This document shows, piece after piece, positions 14,708 to 25,613 of a stretch of DNA of 42,537 nt. The translations under genes were made by a program, and so were the position numbers. Origin of the DNA: JALZBL01 sp040004775 (GTDB lineage Bacteria; Actinomycetota; Actinomycetes; Mycobacteriales; Jatrophihabitantaceae). The stretch covers positions 1 through 42,537 of the forward strand of contig JBDUAD010000007.1 in the NCBI GenBank assembly GCA_040004775.1. The letters run 5' to 3'. The first letter of the stretch is position 1; each line of letters opens with the position of its first letter. Below the pieces are notes generated by a model that saw nothing but the letters and a program-made list of their open reading frames with translations, was not told the DNA's origin and made no database searches.

Positions 14708-14810
14708 GACGGGCAGCAGCGGCACGGTGGCGGGGACGCGGTACATCCTGCCCCGGTCCGCGGACGCCGGACACCGCGAAATCGTCGGTCGCCTGTGATC
14801 GGATGGTCGG

Positions 14811-17800
14811 GTGACCGCGCCCGCCTACCGCCTGCTCGCCCGCGCGCCGGCTCCGCTCGTCGCTCCGGTGCTCGACGAGGGCCAGCGGCGCGTCGTGGAG
14901 CACCGCGGGGGGCCGTTGCTCGTTCTCGCCGGGCCGGGCACGGGCAAGACGACCACGGTGGTCGAGGCGGTCGTCGAGCGGGTCATCGGGCGGGGCGTGC
15001 CGATCGAGGACATCCTGGTCCTGACGTTCTCGCAGCGGGCCGCCGGTGAGCTGCGGGATCGGATCACCGCCCGCCTCGCTACGACGGTGCGCGAGCCGGT
15101 GGCCCGCACCTTCCACTCCTACGCCTTCGGGCTGCTGCGCCTGGCCGCCGACGAGGAGCGCCCGGCCCCGCGGCTGCTGTCGGCCACTGAGCAGGACGTC
15201 GTGATCCGGGAACTGCTGGCCGGCGACGTGGCCGATCGGCGGGCGGCCTGGCCACCGACCGTCACCGCGGCTCTCGGCACCCGTGGCTTCGCCGCCGAAC
15301 TGCGGGACCTGTTGTTGCGCGCGGCGGAGCGGGGGATCGGCCCGGGCGAGCTGGACCGCCTGGGTCGCCGGTACGCCCGCCCGGAATGGCAGTCGGCGGC
15401 GGCGTTCGGCCAGCAATACTTCGACGTCGCGGCCCAGGAGCGGCCCGGCTCCTACGATGCGGCGGAGTTGATCCAGGCCGCGATCACCGCGTTGGAGACC
15501 CACCCGGACCTGCTCGCCCGGGAACGGTCCCGACGCCGGCACGTGTTCGTCGACGAGTACCAGGACACCGATCCGGCTCAGACCCGGCTGCTGGCCCTGC
15601 TGGGGGCGGGGGCACGGGAGCTCGTCGTCGTCGGAGACCCGGACCAGTCGATCTACGCCTTCCGCGGCGCCGATCCCCAGGCGATGAGGCGGTTCGCCAC
15701 CGACGTGGCCGGGGACACCGCCCGCTACCAGGAGCTCACCGGCCGTCTCTTCGCCGTCGAGGGCGAGGCGGCGGAAGTGGAACCGGCCACCGTGGCCCTG
15801 ACCACGTCGCGGCGCTGTGGCGCCACGCTGCTTGAGGCCTCCCGCCGGGTCGCCGGCCGGCTGCCGGGGCCGGTCGCGCACCGGCGCCTGTCCGTACCGC
15901 CCGGCACGCCGCCCGGGCACCTGCACGTGCGGGTCTACCGCTCGGCACCGGAGGAGGCGGCCGCGATCGCCGCGGAGCTGCGTCGAGCTCACCTCTACGA
16001 CGGGCTGGCGTGGTCGCAGATGGCGGTCATCGTCCGATCGACCACCCAGAGCCTGGCCGGTCTGCGCCGGGCTCTGCTCACCGCCGGGGTGCCGGTGGGC
16101 ACGTCCGGCGGCGACCTGCCCTTGGCCGAGCAGCCCGCGGTGAGCCAGCTGCTCACCGCGCTGGCCTGCGTCGACCGGCCGGCTCAGCTCAAGGACGAGA
16201 CCGCCGAGGCGCTGCTGCTCGGGGCCATCGGCGGCGCCGACGGGCTGTACCTGCGCCGGCTGCGCCGTCACCTGCAGGGTATGGCCGCGGCCGCCGAAGC
16301 AGGCGGTCGCGGTGCCAGCGGTGTCGGTGGTGGCGGTGGCCGTGGCGGCGGCGGTGGCGGTGTCGGTGTCGGTGTCGGTAGCAGTGTCGCCGGCAATGAC
16401 GCACCGCTACTGGTGCCCGTGCTGACCGATCCGGGCGAGCTGGAGCTGCTCCCGGCCCGGCTGCGGCGACCGGCCCGGCGGGTGAACCGGGTGCTGGCCG
16501 CCGGCCGGGCGGCCCAGGCGGCCGGGCGCTCCGCCGAGGACGTCCTCTGGGCGATCTGGGACGCAACCGGGCTCGCCGTCGACTGGGAGCGCCGCAGCCG
16601 GGACGGGGGAACCCTCGGCGCGGCCGCCGACCGTGATCTGGATGCGGTGATCGACCTGTTCGCCGCGGCGGCCCGGCTGGCCGACCGGCTGCCGGGATCG
16701 AGTGCCGAGGCCCTGTACGACTCCGTGCTTGCTCAGCAGGTGCCCGGGGACACCTTTTCCCTCGGGCGTGATCGGTCCGACGCCGTGCAGGTCGTCACCG
16801 CGCACGCCAGCAAGGGCTTGGAGTGGGAGTTCGTCTGCGTGGCCGGCGTCCAGGAGGGGCAGTGGCCGGACCTGCGCCGGCGCGGGTCCCTGCTCGGGTC
16901 CGAGGTGCTGGTCGATGTCGTCGCCGGGCGCGGCGAGGTGGCCCAGTTGTCGCTGACTCCGCTCGTCGAGGAGGAACGCCGGCTGTTCTACGTCGCCGTC
17001 ACCCGGGCGCGCAGCCGACTCCACGTCAGCGCGGTCGCCGGGGAGGACGAGCAGCCCTCGCGCTTCCTCGACGAGATCGATCCCCAGCCCGACGGCGCCG
17101 GGCGGCCGGCGGCCCGCCCGCCGCGCGGCTTGCACCTGCCAGATCTGGTGGCCGAGCTGCGTCGTACCGTCACCGATCCTGACGCCTCGGGGGCGATCCG
17201 GGCCCACGCCGCTGCCCAGTTGGCCCGACTCGTCCGGGTCGGGATCGACGGGGCCGACCCGGCCTCATGGTGGGGCCTGGCCGAGCTGTCCGACGAGCGC
17301 GGGCTGGTCGAGGACGACCACCCGGTGCGCGTCCGGCCGTCGGGGATCGAGTCCTACCTGACCTGCGCCCTGAAGTCCTTCCTCGAGGCCAACGGAGCCA
17401 CCGAGAGCAGCGGCGTTCGGGCCGCACTGGGTTCCGCGGTGCACGAGATCGCCGAGCTGGCTGACGCCGGCAGCGACCTGGCCGAGCTGGAACGGCTGAT
17501 GGACGAGCGGTGGCCCGCGCTTGACTTCGGCGCGCCCTGGTACGCCCGGGCCGAGCGCAACCGGGCCAGCCGGATGTTGCAGCGGCTGGCCGAGTGGCTG
17601 GGCACGTCGCGGACCGAGCTGACGCTGATCGGGCGCGAGGAACCGTTTGACGTGCACCTCGATGACGTCGAGCTGATCGGCACCGTGGACCGGCTGGAGG
17701 CCGACGCGGCCGGGCGGGCGGTGGTGATCGACTTCAAGACGGGCAAGAGCAAACCGAAGGACGAGGAGCTGCCACGGCATCTGCAGCTGGCCGCCTACCA

Positions 17801-18077
17801 GCTGGCCGCGGAGCTCGGTGGGTTCGACGCCCGCACCGGGCTCGGAGCCGGCTCCGGCGGTGCGCGCCTGGTGCAGCTGGCCGCGCCCGGTTCCGTCGAG
17901 CAGGCCCAGCCGCCGCTGGCCGACCAGGAGGAGCCGGGCTGGATCCGCGACCGCGTACGGGAGGTGGCGGCCCTGCACCGGGGGCACCGCTTCGACGCGC
18001 GGATCAACCAGTTCTGCCAGACATGCCCCGTGCGCACGGCCTGCCCGTTGCAGACCGGCCAGCAGGTGACCACGTGA
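14811..18077 (+). CDS. adnA: AdnA subunit of the AdnAB helicase-nuclease
   Basis: A 1088-residue UvrD/Rep-type SF1A motor with a C-terminal PD-(D/E)XK (RecB-like) nuclease. AdnAB resects double-strand breaks in actinobacteria. Motifs: Walker A LAGPGTGKTTT (about residue 41), Ia VLTFSQRAAGELRDR, DEAD-type VDEYQDTD (about 248), GDPDQSIYAFRGA, VQVVTAHASKGLEWEFV and FYVAVTRAR. Nuclease residues: GTVDRLE, VVIDFKTGK (about 973) and the QLAAYQLA motif. Cys852 and a C-terminal CxxCx5C (1069, 1072, 1078) form the pattern of a 4Fe-4S iron staple as in AddB-type nucleases. A Gly/Val repeat near residues 498-525 is an unusual insert. The stop overlaps the adnB start (GTGA). GTG 14811 has no strong ribosome site. 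Confidence 0.94.
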   Translation: MTAPAYRLLARAPAPLVAPVLDEGQRRVVEHRGGPLLVLAGPGTGKTTTVVEAVVERVIGRGVPIEDILVLTFSQRAAGELRDRITARLATTVREPVARTFHSYAFGLLRLAADEERPAPRLLSATEQDVVIRELLAGDVADRRAAWPPTVTAALGTRGFAAELRDLLLRAAERGIGPGELDRLGRRYARPEWQSAAAFGQQYFDVAAQERPGSYDAAELIQAAITALETHPDLLARERSRRRHVFVDEYQDTDPAQTRLLALLGAGARELVVVGDPDQSIYAFRGADPQAMRRFATDVAGDTARYQELTGRLFAVEGEAAEVEPATVALTTSRRCGATLLEASRRVAGRLPGPVAHRRLSVPPGTPPGHLHVRVYRSAPEEAAAIAAELRRAHLYDGLAWSQMAVIVRSTTQSLAGLRRALLTAGVPVGTSGGDLPLAEQPAVSQLLTALACVDRPAQLKDETAEALLLGAIGGADGLYLRRLRRHLQGMAAAAEAGGRGASGVGGGGGRGGGGGGVGVGVGSSVAGNDAPLLVPVLTDPGELELLPARLRRPARRVNRVLAAGRAAQAAGRSAEDVLWAIWDATGLAVDWERRSRDGGTLGAAADRDLDAVIDLFAAAARLADRLPGSSAEALYDSVLAQQVPGDTFSLGRDRSDAVQVVTAHASKGLEWEFVCVAGVQEGQWPDLRRRGSLLGSEVLVDVVAGRGEVAQLSLTPLVEEERRLFYVAVTRARSRLHVSAVAGEDEQPSRFLDEIDPQPDGAGRPAARPPRGLHLPDLVAELRRTVTDPDASGAIRAHAAAQLARLVRVGIDGADPASWWGLAELSDERGLVEDDHPVRVRPSGIESYLTCALKSFLEANGATESSGVRAALGSAVHEIAELADAGSDLAELERLMDERWPALDFGAPWYARAERNRASRMLQRLAEWLGTSRTELTLIGREEPFDVHLDDVELIGTVDRLEADAAGRAVVIDFKTGKSKPKDEELPRHLQLAAYQLAAELGGFDARTGLGAGSGGARLVQLAAPGSVEQAQPPLADQEEPGWIRDRVREVAALHRGHRFDARINQFCQTCPVRTACPLQTGQQVTT
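16303..16383 (+). repeat. Glycine-coding simple repeat inside adnA
   Basis: An impure GGY/GTC run (GGTGTCGGTGGCGGT-like, ending in three GGTGTC hexamers) encoding a Gly/Val-rich stretch of about 27 residues between helicase segments. It is simple-sequence DNA in frame and prone to length change. Confidence 0.8.
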
Positions 18078-21000
18078 GCCGGGCCCCCTCGGCCGCCGTC
18101 GGATCGTCGGCCGTTGGTTCGGCCGCTGTCGGTCCGACCGCCGTGGCCTCGTCCACGGCCGGGCCGCCGCCCGCGCGCATCTCCGCCCGCGACCTGGCCC
18201 GGTCCATCGGCCTGCCTCCGCCGACCGAGGAGCAGGCGGCCGTTGTCGAGGCGCCGATGGCCCCGGCCGTCGTGATCGCCGGAGCGGGTTCCGGCAAGAC
18301 CGAGACGATGGCCACTCGGGTGGTGTGGTTGGTGGCCAACCGGATGGTCGAGGCCGACGGCGTGCTGGGACTGACCTTCACCCGCAAGGCCGCGGCCGAA
18401 CTGGGCGAGCGCATCCGTCGCCACCTGCGCCGGTGGGCGGCGCACGCCGGAACCGAGGAGCGGGCCCGGCTGGCGGTGGCCGAACCGTCGGTGCAGACGT
18501 ACGCCGCCTACTCGGGCCGCCTGGTGGCCGACCACGCCCTGCGTCTGGGCGAGGAGCCGACGACCCGGCTGATCTCGCCGGCCTCGGCGTGGCAACTGGC
18601 CGACGCCGCGGTGCGGCACTACTCGGCCGACCTGCCCGAGGACATCGGCACGCCGGCCTCGGTGACGGTCTACGTCCAGCGCCTGGCCGCCGAGATGGCC
18701 GACCACCTGCAGGATCCCGCGGCGGTCCTCGAGTTCACCGACCGAGTGATGGCCTTTCTCGATCGGTTGCCGATGGGCAACGGCGCAAGGAGCGACTATC
18801 CGGGACAGCTGAAGGACTTCGTGACGACGCTGCAACATCGTCGCCAGATCCTGCCGCTGGTCGAGGACTTCACCCGGGCCAAGGTGGGCGTTGGAGCGGT
18901 GGACTTCGCCGACCAGATGGTGTGGGCCGCCCGCCTGGCCGCGCTACCGGAGGTCAGGAAGTTGGAGCGGGCGCGTTATCCGGCCGTGCTGCTCGACGAG
19001 TACCAGGACACTGGCCATGCCCAGGTCGCGTTGCTGCACGGGCTCTTCGGTGACGGCCACGCGGTGACCGCGGTCGGCGACCCGTTCCAGTCGATCTACG
19101 GCTGGCGCGGGGCGAGCGCGGGCAACATCGCTCGGTTCTCGGCGACCTTCGCCCGCGAGGGGACGTCCGCGGCCGCGTTCGTGTTGTCGACGAGCTGGCG
19201 CAACGACCGCGCCGTCCTGACCTCGGCCAACCGGGTGGCCGCGCCGCTGCGTCGCGCCCACCCCGGCACCACCACGCTGGTGGCGCGGCCGGACGCCCCG
19301 GCCGGTGACGTCGCCGCGGCCTTCCTGGTCACCGCCGAGGAGGAGGCCCGCTGGGTAGCCGGCGAGCTGGCCGAGCGCTGGGGGGCGGCGGCGCGGGTCG
19401 AGCCCGATCGGGAGCGGACTGCGGCGGTGCTGGTGCGCCGGCGCAGCCAGATGGCGGTGCTCGAGGAGGCGCTGCGCGCGGCCGGACTGCCGGTGGAGAT
19501 CGTCGGCCTGGGCGGTCTGCTCACCACGCCCGAGGTCAGCGACGTGGTGGCCACTTTGCACGTCCTGGCCGACTACGCCAGTGGGCCTGCCCTGTTGCGC
19601 CTGCTCACCGGTGCCCGGTGGCGCATCGGGCCGCGCGACCTGCTCATGCTGGCCCGGCGGGCGCGGCAGCTGGCCAATCCGGACGACCCGCGCGGACGCG
19701 AGCCGGGCAGCATCGTGGAAGCCCTGGACGACCTCGGCCCGCCGGAGCGCTACTCAGCCACCGGCTACGCGCGGCTGGGTCGGCTGGCTGCCGAGCTACA
19801 CGGTCTGCGCCGACGGCTGGCCGCCCCGCTGCCCGACCTGGTGGCCGAGGTGGAGCGGGCGCTCGGCGTGGACGTCGAAGTGTCTGCCCGGCCGGACCGG
19901 CGCCACGTGGGCCGCGTGCACCTTGACCGGTTCCTCGCCGCCGCCGCCGAGTTCGCTGCCGACGCGGACGAGGCCACCCTCGGCGCGTTCCTGGCCTTCC
20001 TCACCGCGGCCGAGGACGAGGAGAACGGGCTCGAGGCCGGCGAAGTCGAGGTGGGTACTGAGCGGATCCAGCTGCTCACCGTCCACGGGGCCAAGGGCCT
20101 CGAGTGGGATCTGGTCGCCGTCCCGGGCATGGTCGACGGCGTCTTCCCTTCGCTGGCGCGGGGCAACGACTGGACCCGGGCACGGCACCTGCTGCCGTTC
20201 CCCCTCCGCGGCGACGCGCCGGATCTGCCCCAGCTGGACCTCTTCGCGGCGACCAGCCGGCGGGAGCTGGCCGGCTGGATCAAGGCGTCGGCGCGGACCG
20301 ATCCGCCCGACGACCACAACTCGCGGATGAAGGAGCGTCACGAGCGCGAGGAACGACGATTGGCCTACGTCGCCTCCACCCGTGCCCGCCGCAGCCTGAT
20401 CGTGAGCGGCTACTGCTGGGACACCAGCAAGGCCCCGCGGACGGCATCAGCGCTGCTGCAGGACCTGGCTGACGCGGCCACTTTGGGGCCGTGGCACGTC
20501 GCGGCCGACGGCGAGCTCAATCCGAACGACGCCCTCGACGTGGTGGCGCGCTGGCCGTTCGACCCGCTCGGCGCCCGCCGGTCAGCAGTGGAGGCCGGGG
20601 CGCAGCTGGTCCGGGCCGCCGTGGCCGAGGCCGACGATCCGCTGCCGATCACGGCCCGGCTGACCGCCGCGGAAAGTGAGCTGGTCACCGCCTGGGAAGG
20701 CGACACGACCACGCTGCTGGCCGAACGCGCGGCTCAGCGTGAGGATGCTCCCCGCACCGTCGAGCTGCCCGCGCGGCTGTCGGTCTCCCAGCTCGTAGCG
20801 CTGCGGGCTGATCCCGACGAGCTGGCCCGCCGGCTGCGGCGGCCGCTGCCCGCCCGACCCGCGCCCCTGGCCCGCCGAGGAACTGCGTTCCACCTCTGGC
20901 TGGAGCAGCGCTGGGGCGGCGACAAGCTGCTCGACCTGGACGAGCTGCCCGGCGCCGGCGACGAGAGTGCGGTCGAGGACGCCGACTTGACCGCGCTGCG

Positions 21001-21367
21001 GGAGGCGTTCCTGGCCAGTGAGTGGGCCACCCGGGCGCCCCACGAGGTCGAGGTGCCCTTCGAGATGGTGGTCGAGGGCATCGTCGTGCGCGGGCGGATG
21101 GACGCGGTCTTCGCCGACGGCAGCTCACCCGACGGATCCCGGCGCTGGCTGGTCGTGGACTGGAAGACCGGCGCGGTGCCCTCCGGCCGGCACGCCGACG
21201 AGGCTGCGGTGCAGCTGGCCGCCTACCGCCTGGCCTGGGCCGACATCAGCGGCGCTCACCTCGCCCACGTCGCCGCCGCGTTCCACTACGTGCCGGCCAA
21301 CTCGACGGTGCGACCGGCCGATCTTCTCGACGCCGAAGCGCTGCGCCGCCTGGTCCGCCTCGGCTGA
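18074..21367 (+). CDS. adnB: AdnB subunit of the AdnAB helicase-nuclease
   Basis: A 1097-residue second subunit with its own SF1A motor and RecB-like nuclease. After an Ala/Ser/Val-rich N-terminus of about 40 residues: Walker A VVIAGAGSGKTETMATRVV, GLTFTRKAAAELGERIRR, VLLDEYQDTGHAQ, VGDPFQSIYGWRGAS, LLTVHGAKGLEWDLVAVPGM and LAYVASTRARRSL. The nuclease shows RGRMDAVFAD, LVVDWKTGAVPSG (about residue 1028) and VQLAAYRLAW. It lacks the Cys cluster of AdnA. In the mycobacterial complex AdnB is the dominant motor and both subunits have active nucleases. GTG 18074 overlaps the adnA stop by four bases, so expression is coupled and equimolar synthesis is likely. Confidence 0.94.
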   Translation: MSRAPSAAVGSSAVGSAAVGPTAVASSTAGPPPARISARDLARSIGLPPPTEEQAAVVEAPMAPAVVIAGAGSGKTETMATRVVWLVANRMVEADGVLGLTFTRKAAAELGERIRRHLRRWAAHAGTEERARLAVAEPSVQTYAAYSGRLVADHALRLGEEPTTRLISPASAWQLADAAVRHYSADLPEDIGTPASVTVYVQRLAAEMADHLQDPAAVLEFTDRVMAFLDRLPMGNGARSDYPGQLKDFVTTLQHRRQILPLVEDFTRAKVGVGAVDFADQMVWAARLAALPEVRKLERARYPAVLLDEYQDTGHAQVALLHGLFGDGHAVTAVGDPFQSIYGWRGASAGNIARFSATFAREGTSAAAFVLSTSWRNDRAVLTSANRVAAPLRRAHPGTTTLVARPDAPAGDVAAAFLVTAEEEARWVAGELAERWGAAARVEPDRERTAAVLVRRRSQMAVLEEALRAAGLPVEIVGLGGLLTTPEVSDVVATLHVLADYASGPALLRLLTGARWRIGPRDLLMLARRARQLANPDDPRGREPGSIVEALDDLGPPERYSATGYARLGRLAAELHGLRRRLAAPLPDLVAEVERALGVDVEVSARPDRRHVGRVHLDRFLAAAAEFAADADEATLGAFLAFLTAAEDEENGLEAGEVEVGTERIQLLTVHGAKGLEWDLVAVPGMVDGVFPSLARGNDWTRARHLLPFPLRGDAPDLPQLDLFAATSRRELAGWIKASARTDPPDDHNSRMKERHEREERRLAYVASTRARRSLIVSGYCWDTSKAPRTASALLQDLADAATLGPWHVAADGELNPNDALDVVARWPFDPLGARRSAVEAGAQLVRAAVAEADDPLPITARLTAAESELVTAWEGDTTTLLAERAAQREDAPRTVELPARLSVSQLVALRADPDELARRLRRPLPARPAPLARRGTAFHLWLEQRWGGDKLLDLDELPGAGDESAVEDADLTALREAFLASEWATRAPHEVEVPFEMVVEGIVVRGRMDAVFADGSSPDGSRRWLVVDWKTGAVPSGRHADEAAVQLAAYRLAWADISGAHLAHVAAAFHYVPANSTVRPADLLDAEALRRLVRLG

Positions 21368-21472
21368 CCGCGGCGCCGCAACCGATCTGTTTCCCTCGCA
21401 CTCGACCCGTTGCGCCGCAGCCCGGGTCGCTCGTGCCCGGCCGAGCGGTTCTGCGCCCGGCCAACGGTTGGT

Positions 21473-21478
21473 TAGCGT
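21473..21478 (+). promoter_or_regulatory. Leaderless -10 box (TAGCGT) of the M20 peptidase gene
   Basis: TAGCGT, then TCCGGTC (7 nt), then ATG 21486, in the 118-bp gap after adnB. It marks the end of the adnAB unit and the start of a new transcript. Confidence 0.65.
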
Positions 21479-21485
21479 TCCGGTC

Positions 21486-22910
<1,425 letters not shown>

Positions 22911-22932
22911 TCCGGGCCCGTCCCACCGCCCG

Positions 22933-22938
22933 TACCGT
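22933..22938 (+). promoter_or_regulatory. Leaderless -10 box (TACCGT) of the M16 peptidase pair
   Basis: TACCGT, then GACCGCC (7 nt), then ATG 22946, in the 35-bp gap after the M20 gene. The M16-M16-nudC run can therefore start from its own promoter. Confidence 0.6.
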
Positions 22939-22945
22939 GACCGCC

Positions 22946-24250
22946 ATGCCGTCGGCCCGCCTGCCCGAACTCACCCACGAACTGGTCCACCACACACTCG
23001 ACAACGGGCTGCGGGTGGTTATCGCCCCGGACCGGTCGGTGCCGGTGGTCGCGGTGGCGGTGCTCTACGACGTCGGCATTCGTTCCGAACCGGAAGGGCG
23101 CACCGGCTTCGCCCATCTCTTCGAGCACCTGATGTTCCAGGGTTCGGCCACGTTGGGGAAGATGGAGCACCCGAAGTACGTGCAGTCCTCGGGCGGGGTG
23201 TTCAACGGCAGCACCCACTTCGACTACACCGACTACTTCGAGGCGCTGCCGGCCAATGCGCTGGAGCGCGGGCTGTTCCTCGAGGCCGACCGCATGGCGT
23301 CGCCGCGGCTGACCGAGGAGAACCTGGCCAACCAGATCGCCGTGGTCAAGGAGGAAATCCGCGTCAACGTGATGAACCGGCCCTACGGCGGATTTCCCTG
23401 GCTGGAGTTGCCCGGCGTCATGTTCGACACCTACCCCAACGCCCACAACGGCTACGGCAGCTTCGTCGACCTCGAACACGCCACCATCGACGACGCCGCC
23501 GGTTTCTTCCGCCGCTACTACGCGCCGGCCAACGCTGTCCTCGGCGTGGGCGGTGACCTCGACGCGGACCAGGCCATCGCCCTGGTCGAGGCCCAGTTCG
23601 CGCGGGTCGGGCGGCGCACCCGACCGGCCCGGCCGGACTTCGCCGAGCCGTGGCCGACCGAGGAGCGCCGCGCCACCACCGACGACCGCCATGCACCGAT
23701 GCCCGCGGTCGCCGTCGGCTACCGCGTTCCGGACCCGGCCGACCTCGGGTTGGACTTCCTGGCCACCGTGCTGCTGGCCGAGCTGCTGAGCGAGGGCGAC
23801 TCCGCCCGGCTGCAGCAGCGCCTGGTGCAACGCGACGGGCTGGTCACCGACATCAGTGTCTACATCGGCGAGTTCGGCGACCCGTTCGACGAGCGCGATC
23901 CCAGCGTGCTGACCTTGACCGCGCACTATCCGGTCCGCGAATCGCTGCCCGCCATCCTGAGCGCGATCGACGACGAGCTGGAGCGGATCGTCACCGATGG
24001 ACTGCGGCCGGGGGAGCTGGACCGGGTCCGCACCCGCTACGTCGCCTCGATGTTCCGCGACCTCGACTCGGTGCTCAACCGGACGCTGACCTTCGCCAAG
24101 TTCGAGCTGCTGTTCGGCTCGGCCGAGATCGCGCTCGAGCTGCCGGACCGCCTGGGCGCGGTGACCGCCGAGGACGTCCGCGAGGCCGCAGCCGCCCTCA
24201 CGCCCCATACCCGGACCGTGCTCGAGCTCATTCCCGGGAGTGCGGAATGA
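22946..24250 (+). CDS. M16 family zinc peptidase, catalytic subunit
   Basis: A 434-residue M16B (mitochondrial-processing-peptidase-like) protein. The inverted zinc motif HxxEH is intact in AHLFEHLMFQG (His57, Glu60, His61), and the distal Glu is in AVVKEEIRVNV. The N-terminal TLDNGLRVVIAPDRSVPVV and the second-half DSARLQQRLVQRDGLV are typical. M16B enzymes work as heterodimers with an inactive partner, and the next gene supplies one, overlapping by ATGA. The substrate is unknown; related pairs degrade or process peptides inside the cell. No secretion signal is visible. ATG 22946 is set by a leaderless -10 box. Confidence 0.93.
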   Translation: MPSARLPELTHELVHHTLDNGLRVVIAPDRSVPVVAVAVLYDVGIRSEPEGRTGFAHLFEHLMFQGSATLGKMEHPKYVQSSGGVFNGSTHFDYTDYFEALPANALERGLFLEADRMASPRLTEENLANQIAVVKEEIRVNVMNRPYGGFPWLELPGVMFDTYPNAHNGYGSFVDLEHATIDDAAGFFRRYYAPANAVLGVGGDLDADQAIALVEAQFARVGRRTRPARPDFAEPWPTEERRATTDDRHAPMPAVAVGYRVPDPADLGLDFLATVLLAELLSEGDSARLQQRLVQRDGLVTDISVYIGEFGDPFDERDPSVLTLTAHYPVRESLPAILSAIDDELERIVTDGLRPGELDRVRTRYVASMFRDLDSVLNRTLTFAKFELLFGSAEIALELPDRLGAVTAEDVREAAAALTPHTRTVLELIPGSAE

Positions 24251-25608
24251 GCCCCACGCGCACCCGCGCGGACGCCCCGCCGCTCGTCGTTCCCCCGCTC
24301 GGGCCGGTGCCGCGGCCGAAGCGGCTCACTGCGGCCGAGCGCACCCTGCCGTCCGGGTTGACCGTGTTGGCCGTGCGCCGGCGCAGCGTGCCGATGGTGG
24401 AACTGCGGCTGCGCATCCCGTTCCAGGGCTCGGCGGCCAGCCATCCCGCCCGGGCCGAGCTGCTGGCCGACTCGCTGCTGTCGGGCACCGAGCACCGCGA
24501 CCGCACGGACATCGCGGCCACGGTCCAGGGCCTCGGCGGGTCGCTGTCGACGTCGGTCGACGCCGATCGGCTGCTCATCGCCGGGTCGGCGCTCGCCGCC
24601 CGGCTGCCCGAGATGCTCGGGCTGCTGAGCGAAGTGCTCACCGGTGCGACCTATCCCGGCGCCGAGGTTGCGCGCGACCGCTCCCGGTTGATCGAGCGGC
24701 TGACCATGGCGCGCTCCCAGGCCGGCACGGTGGCTCATGAGGCCCTGGCCACCCGCCTGTTCGGGCGGCACCCGTACGCCCTGGACATGCCGCAGCCCGA
24801 CGCCGTGGCCTCGACCACGGCGGCTCAGGTCCGCCGGCTGCACGCCGCCCGGGTGCTGCCACGAGGGGCCACGCTGATCCTCGTCGGCGACATCGCTCCC
24901 CAGCGCACGCTGGACCGGGCCGAGGCCGCGCTGGCCTCGTGGGCCGGTACCGCGAACGCGTCGGCGGCACCGGCGCTTCCGGATATCGAGAGCGGCCCGC
25001 TGGTCCTGGTCGACCGGCCCGGCTCGGTCCAGTCGGCCGTGCGCATCGGCGGCCCGGCGGTGGGACGCACCCATGCCGACGCGCCGCCGCTGAGCCTGGC
25101 CAACCTGGTCTTCGGGGGGTACTTCTCCTCGCGGTGGGTGGAGAACATCCGCGAGGACAAGGGCTACACCTACTCCCCGCGCAGCGCGGTCGAGCACCAC
25201 GTTCTCGGCTCGGTGTTCACCGCCGCCGCCGACGTCGCCACCGAGGTGACCGCGCCGGCGCTGCTGGAGACTCAGTACGAGCTGGGACGCATAGCCTCGC
25301 TGCCGGTCAGCGACGTCGAGGTCGACGCCGTGCGCCAGTACGCGATCGGCACGCTGGCGCTGTCGGTGGCCACCCAGAGTGGGCTGGCGTCGACGTTGTC
25401 CTCGCTGGCCGGCTCGGGCCTCGGCCTGGACTATCTGGCCACCCAACCCGGGCGACTGGCCGCGGTGACCACCGACGAGGTTTCCGCCGCCGCCGCCGCG
25501 TACCTGGCGCCCGCACGCCTGGTCACGGTGATCGTCGGCGACGCCGGGCAGGTGAGTGGGCCGTTGGCCGCCCTCGGATCGCTGACCACGGCCGCGCCGG
25601 CGGCCTGA
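24247..25608 (+). CDS. M16 family peptidase-like protein, non-catalytic partner
   Basis: A 453-residue M16 protein without the HxxEH motif; the corresponding region reads AELLADSLLSGTEH. The C-terminal substrate-binding region is kept: FGGYFSSRWVENIREDKGYTYS, with the conserved Arg and Tyr of M16 partner subunits. Together with the upstream gene it fits an active/inactive M16B heterodimer. ATG 24247 overlaps the upstream stop (ATGA), which suits matched synthesis of the two chains. The N-terminus (residues 1-30) is Pro-rich and not part of the fold. NudC follows after 5 bp. Confidence 0.92.
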   Translation: MSPTRTRADAPPLVVPPLGPVPRPKRLTAAERTLPSGLTVLAVRRRSVPMVELRLRIPFQGSAASHPARAELLADSLLSGTEHRDRTDIAATVQGLGGSLSTSVDADRLLIAGSALAARLPEMLGLLSEVLTGATYPGAEVARDRSRLIERLTMARSQAGTVAHEALATRLFGRHPYALDMPQPDAVASTTAAQVRRLHAARVLPRGATLILVGDIAPQRTLDRAEAALASWAGTANASAAPALPDIESGPLVLVDRPGSVQSAVRIGGPAVGRTHADAPPLSLANLVFGGYFSSRWVENIREDKGYTYSPRSAVEHHVLGSVFTAAADVATEVTAPALLETQYELGRIASLPVSDVEVDAVRQYAIGTLALSVATQSGLASTLSSLAGSGLGLDYLATQPGRLAAVTTDEVSAAAAAYLAPARLVTVIVGDAGQVSGPLAALGSLTTAAPAA

Positions 25609-25613
25609 CCGGC

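Noticed and set aside
14672..14810. Small plus-strand ORF (30 codons from ATG 14707) between DUF5302 and adnA
   Set aside because: It has no ribosome site or family and overlaps the promoter area of the DUF5302 gene.
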